A program made the translations under genes and the position numbers. The notes under the pieces are model-generated. The model made no database searches. It had not been told where the DNA came from and worked only from the letters and a program-made list of their open reading frames with translations. Shown here piece by piece: positions 15,075 to 23,467 of a DNA stretch of 57,079 nucleotides; the stretch's first letter is position 1, and each line of letters starts with the position of its first letter. The stretch comes from an uncultured Bacteroidales bacterium (lineage in GTDB: Bacteria; Bacteroidota; Bacteroidia; Bacteroidales; UBA932). The stretch lies in contig CAJODQ010000024.1 of assembly GCA_905233345.1 (NCBI GenBank), forward strand, positions 1 to 57,079. The letters run 5' to 3'.

Positions 15075-15421
15075 CGGGCGTCCTCCGCTTTTTCGTCCAG
15101 CCCGTAGACTTTGCCGATGCTCAGGATCAGGTGGCGCGTGTTGATGCCCCGCGGGCAGACCAGCAGGCACTTGCCGCAGAGCATGCAGTGCCGCAGCATG
15201 GGCAGGGTTTCCTTCTCACGGCCCCGTTGCAGCGACAGGATCACGCGGCGCAGGCTCATCTCGGTGAAGACGCCCGCGCTGCAGCTGGCCGTGCAGGAGC
15301 CGCACGCGATGCACTTGGCCACATCGGGCTCGAGGCGGTGCAGTTCCGCGAAACGGGGATTCTGCACGTTCTCGATCTTGAGCGTGGCGCTCGGGGTCAA
15401 TCCGTAACCGAAATCGATCAT
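15071..15421 (-). CDS. small 2x[4Fe-4S] HdrC-like protein
   Basis: 116 residues from the ATG at 15419-15421, which overlaps the stop of the HdrA-like gene by ATGA; its own stop overlaps the next start in the same way. Two complete cluster motifs, CIACGSCTASCSAG and CMLCGKCLLVCPRG, separated by about 45 residues, as in HdrC or the N-domain of QmoC. It can relay electrons between the flavoprotein and the membrane subunit encoded next. The unit therefore carries two HdrC-type proteins, one at each end of the HdrBA pair. Confidence 0.85.
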   Translation of the reverse strand: MIDFGYGLTPSATLKIENVQNPRFAELHRLEPDVAKCIACGSCTASCSAGVFTEMSLRRVILSLQRGREKETLPMLRHCMLCGKCLLVCPRGINTRHLILSIGKVYGLDEKAEDAR

Positions 15422-16437
15422 CACTTGGCGGGTGTTTTGAGATAACGGTCGATGGCCAGGGCCGCGGCGCTGGCCTCGGAGAGCGTCTCGGGGATAGTCT
15501 TGGGCCCGGTGGAAGCCCCTGCGAAGAAGACGCCTTCGCGCGAGGAGCTGCACGGCGCGCCCACGATGCTGCTGGGCACGAGGAAGCCATCCTCACCCAC
15601 GGAAATGTTCATCATCCGGGCGAGCTCCGGCGTACCGGCGGACGGGGCCATGCCGGCCATCAGCACCAGCATGTCCATCTTGATTTTCAGCGGCTTGCCG
15701 AAGAGCGTGTCTTCGGCCTTGACGAACAGGCGCCCGTCGATATCTTCCGACACTTCGGAGACGCGGCCCCGCACGAAGCGGATGCCACAGTCCTTCTGCG
15801 CCTTGAGGTAGAGGTCCTCGAACTTGCGCCCGAACATGCGCAGGTCCATGTAGAAGCAGTAGACCGTCACCTCGGGATATTTTTCCTTGAACTCGCAGGC
15901 CTGCTTGACGGCGGTCACGCAGCACACCTTCGAGCACTGGCGGTTGCCCGCCTTCTCGTCGCGCGAGCCCACGCAGTGCACGAAGCCGATGGTCCGGACC
16001 TGGTCGAACTGCGGCGGCGCGCCCGCCTTGAACCAGTCCTCCAGCTCTGCGTTGGTGATCACGCGCTCGTAGATGCCGTAGCCGTATTCCTCTTTCTTCT
16101 CGGCCTTGAACAGGTCGAAGCCCGTGGTCAGGAGGATGGCGCGCACCTGCGCTGAGAGACCGTTCGACAGCTTCACCACCCAGGTGTCCTTGAGGCGGTT
16201 GATCGACGAGATCTCCGTGTCGGTGAAATATTTGATGCCGTCCAGGTCCTGGAGCATGGGGTCCAGCACGGTGCGGGCCTCCACGCCGTCGGGGAAGAGA
16301 CGGTCCCAGCGGGCCAGGTGTCCGCCCAGGGCGGGTTCTTTTTCTACGAGGATCGGGGTGTAGCCCAGGTCGCGGAGCCTGCGGGAGGCTTCGATGCCGG
16401 CGGGGCCACCGCCGATGACGACGACATTTTCGCTCAT
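15421..16437 (-). CDS. HdrA/QmoA-like FAD-dependent oxidoreductase
   Basis: Flavoprotein related to subunit A of heterodisulfide reductase and QmoA; family name in annotation is CoB-CoM heterodisulfide reductase subunit A, although no methanogen cofactors are implied. N-terminal FAD site VVIGGGPAGIEASRRL followed by an ILVEKEPALGGHLARW motif; then the family Fe-S motif HCVGSRDE...CSKVCC at about residues 155-175; C-terminal FAD motif GVFFAGASTGPKTIPET. At 338 residues it is short: both C-terminal ferredoxin domains and the thioredoxin-reductase-like insert of large HdrA are missing, closer to QmoA. One base separates it from the HdrB-like stop. Confidence 0.85.
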   Translation of the reverse strand: MSENVVVIGGGPAGIEASRRLRDLGYTPILVEKEPALGGHLARWDRLFPDGVEARTVLDPMLQDLDGIKYFTDTEISSINRLKDTWVVKLSNGLSAQVRAILLTTGFDLFKAEKKEEYGYGIYERVITNAELEDWFKAGAPPQFDQVRTIGFVHCVGSRDEKAGNRQCSKVCCVTAVKQACEFKEKYPEVTVYCFYMDLRMFGRKFEDLYLKAQKDCGIRFVRGRVSEVSEDIDGRLFVKAEDTLFGKPLKIKMDMLVLMAGMAPSAGTPELARMMNISVGEDGFLVPSSIVGAPCSSSREGVFFAGASTGPKTIPETLSEASAAALAIDRYLKTPAK

Positions 16438-16438
16438 A

Positions 16439-17509
16439 TCAGCAGCATTTGATGTTCATGGGGAATTCCGGGCGTTGCAGTTCTTTGCCGTTCAGTCCCT
16501 TGTATTTGTCTTCGGGCTTGTAGGGGATGCCCATCTTGTCGAGCAACGGCTCCACGGCCACCTGGTGCGTCTGCAGGCCCAGGTCCCAAGGATCGTAGCC
16601 CAGCACCAGTCCCGCCACTTCCTCGTAGGTGAACACGGGGATGCCGTAGCCGTCCTGGCCGTAGGTCTTGCCCGTCTGCTCGGCGATGACATATTGCCAG
16701 CGGTCGAGGAAGTAGGGGCAGCCCGGGCAGTTGGTGATGATCATGTCGGGCTTGAAGGGCTCCATGCTCTCGAATTTCTTGTGCGTGTTCGAGACGGAGT
16801 AGCCGCGGTTGGCCTTGACCAGGTACTGGCGGAAGCCGAAGCCGCAGCAGTGCCGGCGCTCCGGATAGTCAATGACCTCGCCGCCCCACGACTCCACCAT
16901 GCCGGCCAGCACGTAGGGGTATTCGGCGCCGCCCACGCCCTTCGAGGGGAACATCTTGGCATAGTGGCAGCCGATGTGCTCCACCACGCGCAGGGGCTCC
17001 CCGGTGGCCTTGTTGACGAGCCGGAACTTCGCCTGCTCGGCGATCTCGTTGCGGAACTTGTAGATCAGGTCGCTGGCGTGGGCCAGGTAGGTGGGGATTC
17101 TGAACTCTCGCTTCGTGGCCTTCCAGAGGTTCTCGCGGATCTTCGCCAGAAGCTCGGGGAACTCCCGCCAATCCTCGATGACCTCGCTGTAGAGCCCGAA
17201 GCTCGTGATGCAGCTGCACACGTAGTTCTCGTAGCCCGCCTCGGTCATCAGGGCGAACTGCCGGGCGATGATGGTCATCATGGTTTCCTGCGGGATGGCT
17301 TCGCTGTGATAGGCGATGCCGCCGCAGGTGGTGTGGTGCGGGGTTTCGTAGACGTCCTTGCCAAGCCGGTCGCGGAGGATCTCGAGGAAGGTTTTCTCGG
17401 AGGCCGGGAAGAAACTCTGGCGGATGCAACTCCGCACGTAGAACCAGTGGTCGGTGGGTATTTCTTTCTGGTATTCGGACCAGATGCGTTGTTTTCCTTG
17501 GTAGATCAT
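16439..17509 (-). CDS. HdrB-like CCG-domain protein
   Basis: Heterodisulfide reductase subunit B-like protein, 356 residues. The C-terminal CCG domain is complete: GCHYAKMF, about 35 residues, RRHCCGFGFR, then NCPGCPYF; this cysteine set binds the non-cubane 4Fe-4S cluster where disulfides are reduced in true HdrB. The N-terminal half is less typical, with cysteines at HTTCGGIAYHS and YVCSCITS, so a second cluster is possible. No membrane segment or signal. The start is two bases from the HdrC-like stop. In this context it is the likely catalytic, disulfide- or thiol-handling subunit; the substrate is unknown. Confidence 0.85.
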   Translation of the reverse strand: MIYQGKQRIWSEYQKEIPTDHWFYVRSCIRQSFFPASEKTFLEILRDRLGKDVYETPHHTTCGGIAYHSEAIPQETMMTIIARQFALMTEAGYENYVCSCITSFGLYSEVIEDWREFPELLAKIRENLWKATKREFRIPTYLAHASDLIYKFRNEIAEQAKFRLVNKATGEPLRVVEHIGCHYAKMFPSKGVGGAEYPYVLAGMVESWGGEVIDYPERRHCCGFGFRQYLVKANRGYSVSNTHKKFESMEPFKPDMIITNCPGCPYFLDRWQYVIAEQTGKTYGQDGYGIPVFTYEEVAGLVLGYDPWDLGLQTHQVAVEPLLDKMGIPYKPEDKYKGLNGKELQRPEFPMNIKCC

Positions 17510-17510
17510 G

Positions 17511-18212
17511 TCAGTCCTGGGGGTTGAGGTGGCAGGAGGAGGTCTGATTGAAGGCCTGTGCTTCGTATTCTTCCAATGAAAGGCCCATCTCGGCGGCCTT
17601 TTCGCGGGATTTCTCCTCGACGATCTCCATCCAGCGCGTGGCGCCGGTCAGGTCGAAGATGGCCTTCAGCTCGTCGAGCGACTCCTGCGGAATCTTGCGC
17701 AGGGCGCCCGGCCCAATCTGGCCGAGGTGGGCGCCGAGGCGCTCGTACACGTCTTCCATGTGCTCCTGCGTCCATTTGCCCACCGTGCCGTATTCAGGGT
17801 GCTTCTCGTAGGCGAAGGTCTTGGGATAGACGCAGTAACCGTAGTTGAGCACGTTGCGCTGCATGGCGCGCATGAGCGGGAGCATCTGCCGTCCCTTCTC
17901 GCTTTCAGCGAAGTAGCCCAGCTCGATGGAGAGCGCGCGCAGCGCCATGATCACCAGGCCCGGGGCGTTCTTGCGCGGGCAGCGCGTCACGCAGGAGAGG
18001 CATTCGCCGCAGTACCAGATGGTGTCGCTCTTGAGCAGCTCGACGATGGCGTCGTCGTCGCGGCTCTGGACGATCGTGACGATCTTCTTCGGATTGTAGC
18101 GGTAGAATTCCGCGGCGGGGCAGATGGCCGTGCAAGTGCCGCAGCTGATGCAGGCTTTGAGTCCTTCCTTGATGCGGTAGTCCTGTGCGAGGCGCTCGTA
18201 GATTCTTCCCAT
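17511..18212 (-). CDS. HdrC-like 2x[4Fe-4S] protein, first gene of the redox module
   Basis: 233 residues. Two 4Fe-4S motifs in the first 90 residues (ACISCGTCTAICPA and CGECLSCVTRCPR, the latter with PRKNAPG) as in HdrC, followed by an all-helical C-terminal extension of about 130 residues that ends GLSLEEYEAQAFNQTSSCHL. Opens the tightly packed unit HdrC-HdrB-HdrA-FeS-membrane subunit, with all junctions overlapping or one base apart. A box reading TAATTTTA lies 19 bases upstream, divergent from the PatB-like gene. Confidence 0.85.
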   Translation of the reverse strand: MGRIYERLAQDYRIKEGLKACISCGTCTAICPAAEFYRYNPKKIVTIVQSRDDDAIVELLKSDTIWYCGECLSCVTRCPRKNAPGLVIMALRALSIELGYFAESEKGRQMLPLMRAMQRNVLNYGYCVYPKTFAYEKHPEYGTVGKWTQEHMEDVYERLGAHLGQIGPGALRKIPQESLDELKAIFDLTGATRWMEIVEEKSREKAAEMGLSLEEYEAQAFNQTSSCHLNPQD

Positions 18213-18230
18213 GGATAGAAATTTGTCGGG

Positions 18231-18238
18231 TAAAATTA
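18231..18238 (-). promoter_or_regulatory. probable -7 box (TAATTTTA) of the Hdr-like operon
   Basis: Minus strand TAATTTTA, one mismatch to TAnnTTTG, 19 bases upstream of the start at 18212. Divergent from the box at 18270-18277. Confidence 0.35.
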
Positions 18239-18269
18239 CAAAAAATGACAGAATATAGCCACTTTTTCC

Positions 18270-18277
18270 TATCTTTA
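18270..18277 (+). promoter_or_regulatory. probable -7 box (TATCTTTA) of the PatB-like operon
   Basis: TATCTTTA, one mismatch to TAnnTTTG, 25 bases upstream of the ATG at 18303. Confidence 0.45.
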
Positions 18278-18302
18278 CATGTTAATGTAATTTGGGCTTT
18301 TT

Positions 18303-19487
18303 ATGCGATACGACTTTGACAAGCTTGTCGACCGGCGCGGATCCGGGGCCATCATGACCGATGTGCTGCAGGAACGCTACGGACGCAGCGATCTGCTGGC
18401 GCTCTGGGTGGCCGACATGTATTTCGAGACGCCGGAGCCCATCCGGGCGGCCCTCGCGCAGCGCCTCGACCACCCGATCTACGGTTACAGTGTGCCGAAG
18501 GACAGCTACTGGGCTTCCATCATCAACTGGGAGCGGGAGCTCCACGGCTGGAAGATCCGCCGCGGGGACCTGTGCTTCATCCCGGGCATCGTGCGGGGCA
18601 TCGCCTATGTGCTGCAGTGCTTCACGCAACCCGGCGACAAGGTGGTGGTGCAGCCGCCCGTGTACATGCCTTTCCTCAACCTGCCCCGCGACAACGGCCG
18701 GCAGGTGGTCTACAACCCGCTGGTCTGGAATGCCGCGGCGGGCACGTACCGCATGGACCTCGACAATCTGGCGGAAGTGTGCCGGAAAGAGCAGCCCAAG
18801 GTGCTGATTCTCTCCAACCCGCACAACCCCGCCGGCATCGTGTGGCCGAAAGAAGACCTGGCGGGCCTGGCGGAGATTTGTCAGCGCCACGGCGTGCTGG
18901 TGATCTCCGACGAGATCCACGCCGACATGGCGCTGGCCGGCCATGTGCACCATCCTTTCCAGACCGTGTCGCCCACGGCGGCGGAGGTGTCCATCGCCTT
19001 CGCGGCCCCGAGCAAGACCTTCAACATCGCCGGCCTGGTGAGTTCTTTCTGCGTGGTGCCCAACCCGAAGCTCCGCGAACCGTTCTTCCATTACCTGGAA
19101 GCCAACGAGTTCAGCGCGCCGCTTTTCCTCTCGGCCATCGCCACGGAGGCGGCCTTCACGCAGTGCGGAGCCTGGCGGGAGCAGATGCTCGATTATGTGA
19201 AGGGGAACGTGGACTTCGTCTGTGACTTCCTTCGCGATAAGGTGCCTGGCATCGTGCCGGTGCGTCCGCAGGCCTCGTTCCTCATCTGGCTCGACTGCCG
19301 TGGACTGGGCCTGGACCACGACGCGCTCATTGATTTGTTCGTAAACCGGGCGAAAGTGGCTTTCAACGACGGCGAGGCCTTCGGCCCCGGCGGCGAGGGC
19401 CACATGCGTATGAATGTGGGTGCCCCGCGCGCCATGGTCGCCGAGGCGATGCAGCGCATTGAGGCAGCCGTCAAAACCCTGATATAA
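18303..19487 (+). CDS. MalY/PatB family PLP C-S lyase / aminotransferase
   Basis: Fold-type I PLP enzyme of the MalY/PatB group (cystathionine beta-lyase or aminotransferase activity). Marks: start RYDFDKLVDRRGSGAIMTD, LLALWVADMYFETPEPI, PIYGYSVP, LSNPHNPAGIVW, VISDEIHADM and the PLP-lysine motif AAPSKTFNIAGL. 394 residues, normal length. First gene of an operon with a symporter (seven-base gap) and an omega-amidase. That pairing could mean transamination of glutamine or methionine-type substrates with the amidase hydrolysing the 2-oxo-amide product, or cysteine/cystathionine breakdown; the sequence does not decide. Confidence 0.88.
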   Translation: MRYDFDKLVDRRGSGAIMTDVLQERYGRSDLLALWVADMYFETPEPIRAALAQRLDHPIYGYSVPKDSYWASIINWERELHGWKIRRGDLCFIPGIVRGIAYVLQCFTQPGDKVVVQPPVYMPFLNLPRDNGRQVVYNPLVWNAAAGTYRMDLDNLAEVCRKEQPKVLILSNPHNPAGIVWPKEDLAGLAEICQRHGVLVISDEIHADMALAGHVHHPFQTVSPTAAEVSIAFAAPSKTFNIAGLVSSFCVVPNPKLREPFFHYLEANEFSAPLFLSAIATEAAFTQCGAWREQMLDYVKGNVDFVCDFLRDKVPGIVPVRPQASFLIWLDCRGLGLDHDALIDLFVNRAKVAFNDGEAFGPGGEGHMRMNVGAPRAMVAEAMQRIEAAVKTLI

Positions 19488-19494
19488 TAAGCGT

Positions 19495-20703
19495 ATGAAG
19501 AAGTTCAAGGATTGGGGCTTGCTCCCGAAGGTATTGATCGCGATCGCGCTGGGCGTGCTCTGCTCGTTCTTCTTTCCGGATTGGCTGACCCGCTGTTTCA
19601 TTACCATCAACAGCATCTTCAGCAACTTCCTCGGACTCTTCATCCCGATTATCATCCTGGGCCTCATCGCCCCGGGCATCTTCGATCTGGGCCGGGGAGC
19701 GGGGCGGCTGCTGCTCATCACGGCAGCCATCGCTTACCTGTCGACCATCCTGTCGGGCCTCTTCTCCTACGGCACCTGCCGGCTGACCTATCCCGCCCTG
19801 TTGGGCGATGCGGCGGTCTCGCTGGGCGGCATCGACATGGGTGCCAATGACCTGAAACCCTATTTCACCATCGAGATGCCTCCGCTCATGAGCGTCACCA
19901 CGGCGCTCGTGCTGGCCTTTGTCATCGGCCTCTCGCTGGTCGCCATCCAGGGCAACACCTTCCGCAACCTGATGGTGGAACTGCGGGAGCTCGTGTTTCT
20001 GGTCATCAGGAAAGTCATCATCCCGATCCTGCCCCTCTTCATCTTCGGCATCTTCCTGGAAATGGGGGCCGAGGGCAACGTGGGCCCGGTGCTGGGCATG
20101 TTCCTCAAGATCATCGTCGTCATCTTCCTGATGCACGTCACGGTGCTCGTGCTGCAGTTCTGCATCGCCGGCGCCATTGCGCACAAGAATCCCTTCAAGG
20201 CCCTGATTACCATGCTGCCGGCCTATGTGACGGCGCTGGGCACCCAGTCGTCCGCCGCCACGATCCCCGTGACGCGAGCCCAGGCCATCAAGAACGGCGT
20301 GAACTCCGACGTGGCCGACTTTGTGATTCCGCTCTGCGCCACTATCCACATGTCGTGCAGCATCCTGAAGATCGTGGCCTGCGCCTACGCCATCTCGCTG
20401 AGCATGGGCCTCGACACCAGTTTCGGCACCTACATGGGCTTTATCCTGATGCTGGGCATCACCATGATCGCGGCGCCCGGTGTTCCCGGCGGCGCCATCA
20501 TGGCGGCCCTTGGCCTGCTGTCGTCCATGTTGGGCTTCGACGCCAACATGCAGGGCCTGATGATTGCGCTCTACATCGCCATGGACAGCTTCGGTACGGC
20601 CGGCAATGTGACGGGCGACGGAGCCATCGCTTTGATAATCAATAAAATCAAGAATAAGAATATTGCCAGTGGAAATCCTCAAGACAGCCCTCTGCCAGCA
20701 TAA
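19495..20703 (+). CDS. dicarboxylate/amino acid:cation symporter (DAACS family)
   Basis: Inner-membrane secondary transporter of the glutamate/dicarboxylate:cation symporter family (GltP/SstT-like), 402 residues with about eight helices and re-entrant loops. Typical stretches: LFIPIIILGLIAPGIFDLG, TALGTQSSAATIPVT (the serine-rich re-entrant hairpin HP1), ATIHMSCSILKI, and AAPGVPGGAIMA (HP2). Substrate not predictable. The gene overlaps the omega-amidase frame by 35-41 bases, so the two are translated in a coupled way. Confidence 0.9.
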   Translation: MKKFKDWGLLPKVLIAIALGVLCSFFFPDWLTRCFITINSIFSNFLGLFIPIIILGLIAPGIFDLGRGAGRLLLITAAIAYLSTILSGLFSYGTCRLTYPALLGDAAVSLGGIDMGANDLKPYFTIEMPPLMSVTTALVLAFVIGLSLVAIQGNTFRNLMVELRELVFLVIRKVIIPILPLFIFGIFLEMGAEGNVGPVLGMFLKIIVVIFLMHVTVLVLQFCIAGAIAHKNPFKALITMLPAYVTALGTQSSAATIPVTRAQAIKNGVNSDVADFVIPLCATIHMSCSILKIVACAYAISLSMGLDTSFGTYMGFILMLGITMIAAPGVPGGAIMAALGLLSSMLGFDANMQGLMIALYIAMDSFGTAGNVTGDGAIALIINKIKNKNIASGNPQDSPLPA

Positions 20704-21454
20704 TATCGTCTGGGAAGACGCCCGTGCGACGATCGCCCGGATCGACGGTCCGGTGCGGCGCTTCTGCGCGAAATACCAGCCCGACCTGCTGGTCTTCCCC
20801 GAGACCTTCTCGGTGGGATTTACCATGAATCCCGCCCTGTCCGAGCCTGCCGACGGCCCTTCCGCCAGCTGGCTGCGCGAGATCGCCCGCTCCTGCGGGA
20901 CCGCAGTGGTGGCTTCCGTGCCCACCCTGGAAGAGGGGCATCGCACCAACCGCTGCTATTTCATCACGCCGGAAGGGGAGGAGTGGCACTACGACAAGCG
21001 CCACCTCTTCTCGCCCTCGGGCGAAAGCGCAGCTTATGAAAAGGGCATGCGTCGCTGCACCGTGCCGTACAAAGGCTGGAACATTGAACTCAATGTCTGC
21101 TACGACCTCCGTTTCCCGGTGTGGAGCCGCAATCCGGACTGCGCCTACGACTTGTTGCTGAACATCGCCAACTGGCCCGACGTCCGCATCGAGGCGGCCG
21201 ACATCCTGCTGCATGCGCGGGCCGTGGAGAACGCCTGTTACGCCGCTTTCTGCAACCGCATCGGCGAGGACGCTTTTTGCCAGTACGACGGACATTCGAT
21301 GATCGTCAATTTCTTCGGCCAGGACATCGCCCGGCGCCGCAGGGTGGGGGGCGTGCGCTTCCTCACCGCCGAATTGTCCCTGCCCAAACTCCAGCATTAC
21401 CGCAGCCGTTTCCCGGTGAGCGAAGATGCGGATGAATTTACAGTGAAACTTTAG
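20669..21454 (+). CDS. nitrilase-superfamily omega-amidase (YafV-like)
   Basis: Carbon-nitrogen hydrolase, likely hydrolysing 2-oxoglutaramate or 2-oxosuccinamate to the oxo-acid and ammonia. The Glu-Lys-Cys triad is visible: LLVFPETFSVGF, YDKRHLFSPSGE and LNVCYDLRFPVW. About 260 residues, usual for the family. There is no ATG at the front: candidates are GTG 20669 (VEILKTALCQ) or TTG 20663, both inside the 3' end of the symporter gene. I chose GTG. Function fits removal of oxo-amides formed by the PLP enzyme two genes upstream. Confidence 0.88.
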   Translation: MEILKTALCQHNIVWEDARATIARIDGPVRRFCAKYQPDLLVFPETFSVGFTMNPALSEPADGPSASWLREIARSCGTAVVASVPTLEEGHRTNRCYFITPEGEEWHYDKRHLFSPSGESAAYEKGMRRCTVPYKGWNIELNVCYDLRFPVWSRNPDCAYDLLLNIANWPDVRIEAADILLHARAVENACYAAFCNRIGEDAFCQYDGHSMIVNFFGQDIARRRRVGGVRFLTAELSLPKLQHYRSRFPVSEDADEFTVKL

Positions 21455-21472
21455 TTTAAGCTCGATAAAATA

Positions 21473-23149
21473 ATGAGAAAGAAAGTATTAAATATTGTCG
21501 CCATCTTCATTGCCCTCTTCGGTATCGGCTTTGGAATCGGCTGCCTGATCTCCCTCATCTCTTCGAAGGGATCCCTGGCCGACGGGGAGTACAAGGTGAC
21601 GGTCTGCGCCACCACGGATGTCCACGGTGCCTTCTTCGATTCCTCGTATGTCGACAACATGGCCAACAAGACTTCGTTGGCCAACGTGTCGTCCTACCTG
21701 AAGGAACTGCGGGGCTCCGGCGTGAACCCGATCCTCATCGACGTGGGTGACAACCTGCAGGGCGACAATGCGGCCTATTACTACAACTACGTGGCCACCG
21801 AAGAAGCGCACCTGCTGCCGCGCATCCTGGCCTATCTGGGCTATGACGCGGTGGTCGTGGGCAACCACGACGTGGAGACCGGTCACGATGTCTACGACCG
21901 CATCACCCGCGAACTGCAAGTGCCCTACCTGGCGGCGAACGCCGCCCTTGACCGCGATGAGAACGGCAAGGCCGACATGGATGAGGATCCGAAGAACAAA
22001 CTTGTCTCGGACTCTTATTTCCTGCCGTACTGCATCATCGACCGCGGCGGCCTGAAAGTGGCCGTCATCGGCATGACCAACGGCAATATCAAGAGCTGGC
22101 TCTCCGACAGTTATTGGCATGGCATGGATTTCCAGATGATCCACGACATTGCCCAGCAGCTGATCGACAAGGTCGTCGCCAAGGAACACCCGCAACTGGT
22201 GGTGCTGGCTGTGCATTCCGGCACGGGCACCGACCTGCCCGACCGGGAGAACGAGGCCCTGTATTTGGCTTCCACGCTCGATAAGGTGGATCTGGTGTTC
22301 AACGGTCATGACCACCGTCCCCTGGCCAAAGAAGTGGACAATCCGCATGGCAGCGTGGTCCTGCTCGACGAAGGCACCAAGGCCCAGTACGTGGGCCAGG
22401 CCGACGTTACCCTGAAGATCAAGAACGGCAAGCGGGTTGAGCGATTGGTGGACTACAAACTGGTTCCGATGGAGCAGTATCCGGTCGATTCGGCTTATGC
22501 AGCGGAGTTCAGGCCCGATTTCGAGGCCGTCAAGGCCTACGCTACGCGGCCCATCGGCATGCTCTCCGACAATATCTTCCTGGCCGATGCGCTTGACGGC
22601 CCTTCGTCCTACATCAACCTGGTGCAGACTGTACAGCTGGGCGCATCGGGTGCCGACATCTCTTTTGCTGCGCCGCTGTCGAACAGCGGTGTCGTGCCCA
22701 AGGGAGTGGTCGAGTTCCAGGACCTGGTGTCGATCTACCGTTTTGAGAACTCCCTGTATGTCGTGGGCCTGACTGGCCAGCAGATCAAGGACTATCTGGA
22801 GTATTCCTACGACAACTGGGTGAACCGGAAGGGCGCCACGTACAACTGGGATTCCGCCGACGGCATCATTTACGAAGTGAGCAAGAGTGCGCCGAAAGGG
22901 GAGCGCGTCCGCATCCTTTCGATGAGCGACGGAACGCCCTTTGAACTCGACAAGACCTACAAGGTGGCCATGACTTCGTATCGGGCATCCGGCGGCGGCG
23001 ACCTGTTGACGCAGGGCGCCGGGGTCGATCCCGATTCGCTGGTCATCTACGACAAGATGAAGGATATCCGTTCGCTGGTGGGTGATTACATCGCCGAACA
23101 GGGGGAAGTCACGCCTACCGTGGCGACCAATTGGAAATTTGTGAAATAA
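21473..23149 (+). CDS. 5'-nucleotidase / 2',3'-cyclic phosphodiesterase family phosphohydrolase
   Basis: Exported, probably membrane-tethered metallophosphoesterase, 558 residues. One N-terminal hydrophobic segment (residues about 7-30, VLNIVAIFIALFGIGFGIG) without a clear cleavage site. Calcineurin-type motifs: TTDVHGAFF, DVGDNLQGD, VGNHDVE, VHSGTG and FNGHDHR; then a 5'-nucleotidase C-domain (NSGVVPKGVVEFQDL, YNWDSADGIIYEVSKSAPKGERV). The C-domain resembles the cyclic-nucleotide phosphodiesterase (CpdB/YfkN) branch as much as UshA, so the preferred substrate is open. Nucleotide scavenging in the periplasm is the likely role. Starts 18 bases after the amidase stop. Confidence 0.85.
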   Translation: MRKKVLNIVAIFIALFGIGFGIGCLISLISSKGSLADGEYKVTVCATTDVHGAFFDSSYVDNMANKTSLANVSSYLKELRGSGVNPILIDVGDNLQGDNAAYYYNYVATEEAHLLPRILAYLGYDAVVVGNHDVETGHDVYDRITRELQVPYLAANAALDRDENGKADMDEDPKNKLVSDSYFLPYCIIDRGGLKVAVIGMTNGNIKSWLSDSYWHGMDFQMIHDIAQQLIDKVVAKEHPQLVVLAVHSGTGTDLPDRENEALYLASTLDKVDLVFNGHDHRPLAKEVDNPHGSVVLLDEGTKAQYVGQADVTLKIKNGKRVERLVDYKLVPMEQYPVDSAYAAEFRPDFEAVKAYATRPIGMLSDNIFLADALDGPSSYINLVQTVQLGASGADISFAAPLSNSGVVPKGVVEFQDLVSIYRFENSLYVVGLTGQQIKDYLEYSYDNWVNRKGATYNWDSADGIIYEVSKSAPKGERVRILSMSDGTPFELDKTYKVAMTSYRASGGGDLLTQGAGVDPDSLVIYDKMKDIRSLVGDYIAEQGEVTPTVATNWKFVK

Positions 23150-23153
23150 TACA

Positions 23154-23161
23154 TAACTTTG
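23154..23161 (+). promoter_or_regulatory. -7 promoter box TAACTTTG for the zapA operon
   Basis: Perfect TAnnTTTG starting five bases after the nucleotidase stop and 17 bases before the ATG at 23179. Confidence 0.6.
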
Positions 23162-23178
23162 TACGAATATTTGTCTCT

Positions 23179-23463
23179 ATGGAACAGGATCTCGCCAATC
23201 GGTTGAAAACCAAAGTGGAAGAGTTGATTTCCCGCTATGAATCGCTCTCCCGGGAAAATACTGATCTGCGGGCCTCGCTGGCCAGATATGAGAGCGATAA
23301 CTTAAAAAAAGAACAACGCGTAAAAGAATTAGAAAAAAAGATAGATAACTTGCGATTGAAGGATGCCTTCCTGGGTACGGCCGTGGATCGGACGCAAGCC
23401 AAAAAGAAGGTAGCCAGGTTGATCAAGGAGATTGATGAATGTGTGAACCTGCTGAACGATTGA
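23179..23463 (+). CDS. short coiled-coil protein upstream of zapA
   Basis: 94 residues from ATG 23179 (MEQDLANRLKTKVEELISRYE), almost wholly heptad-like helix rich in Glu/Lys/Leu, with the C-terminal part VARLIKEIDECVNLLND. No family name known to me; a small coiled-coil gene commonly precedes zapA in Bacteroidetes, so a divisome role (ZapB-like) is plausible but inferred. Four bases separate it from zapA. Confidence 0.75.
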   Translation: MEQDLANRLKTKVEELISRYESLSRENTDLRASLARYESDNLKKEQRVKELEKKIDNLRLKDAFLGTAVDRTQAKKKVARLIKEIDECVNLLND

Positions 23464-23467
23464 AACG

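Noticed and set aside
13272-15107. 611-codon plus-strand frame over the membrane Hdr-like gene
   Set aside because: The minus-strand cluster motifs are decisive; the plus frame is low-complexity.
13260-18212. Methanogen-type CoB-CoM heterodisulfide reductase acquired from archaea
   Set aside because: The HdrA-like protein is short, with no ferredoxin domains or selenocysteine, and hydrogenase subunits are absent; family labels alone suggest methanogenesis.
18303-19487. Possible MalY-type regulator of a maltose system
   Set aside because: No maltose genes nearby; family motifs support only the PLP enzyme.
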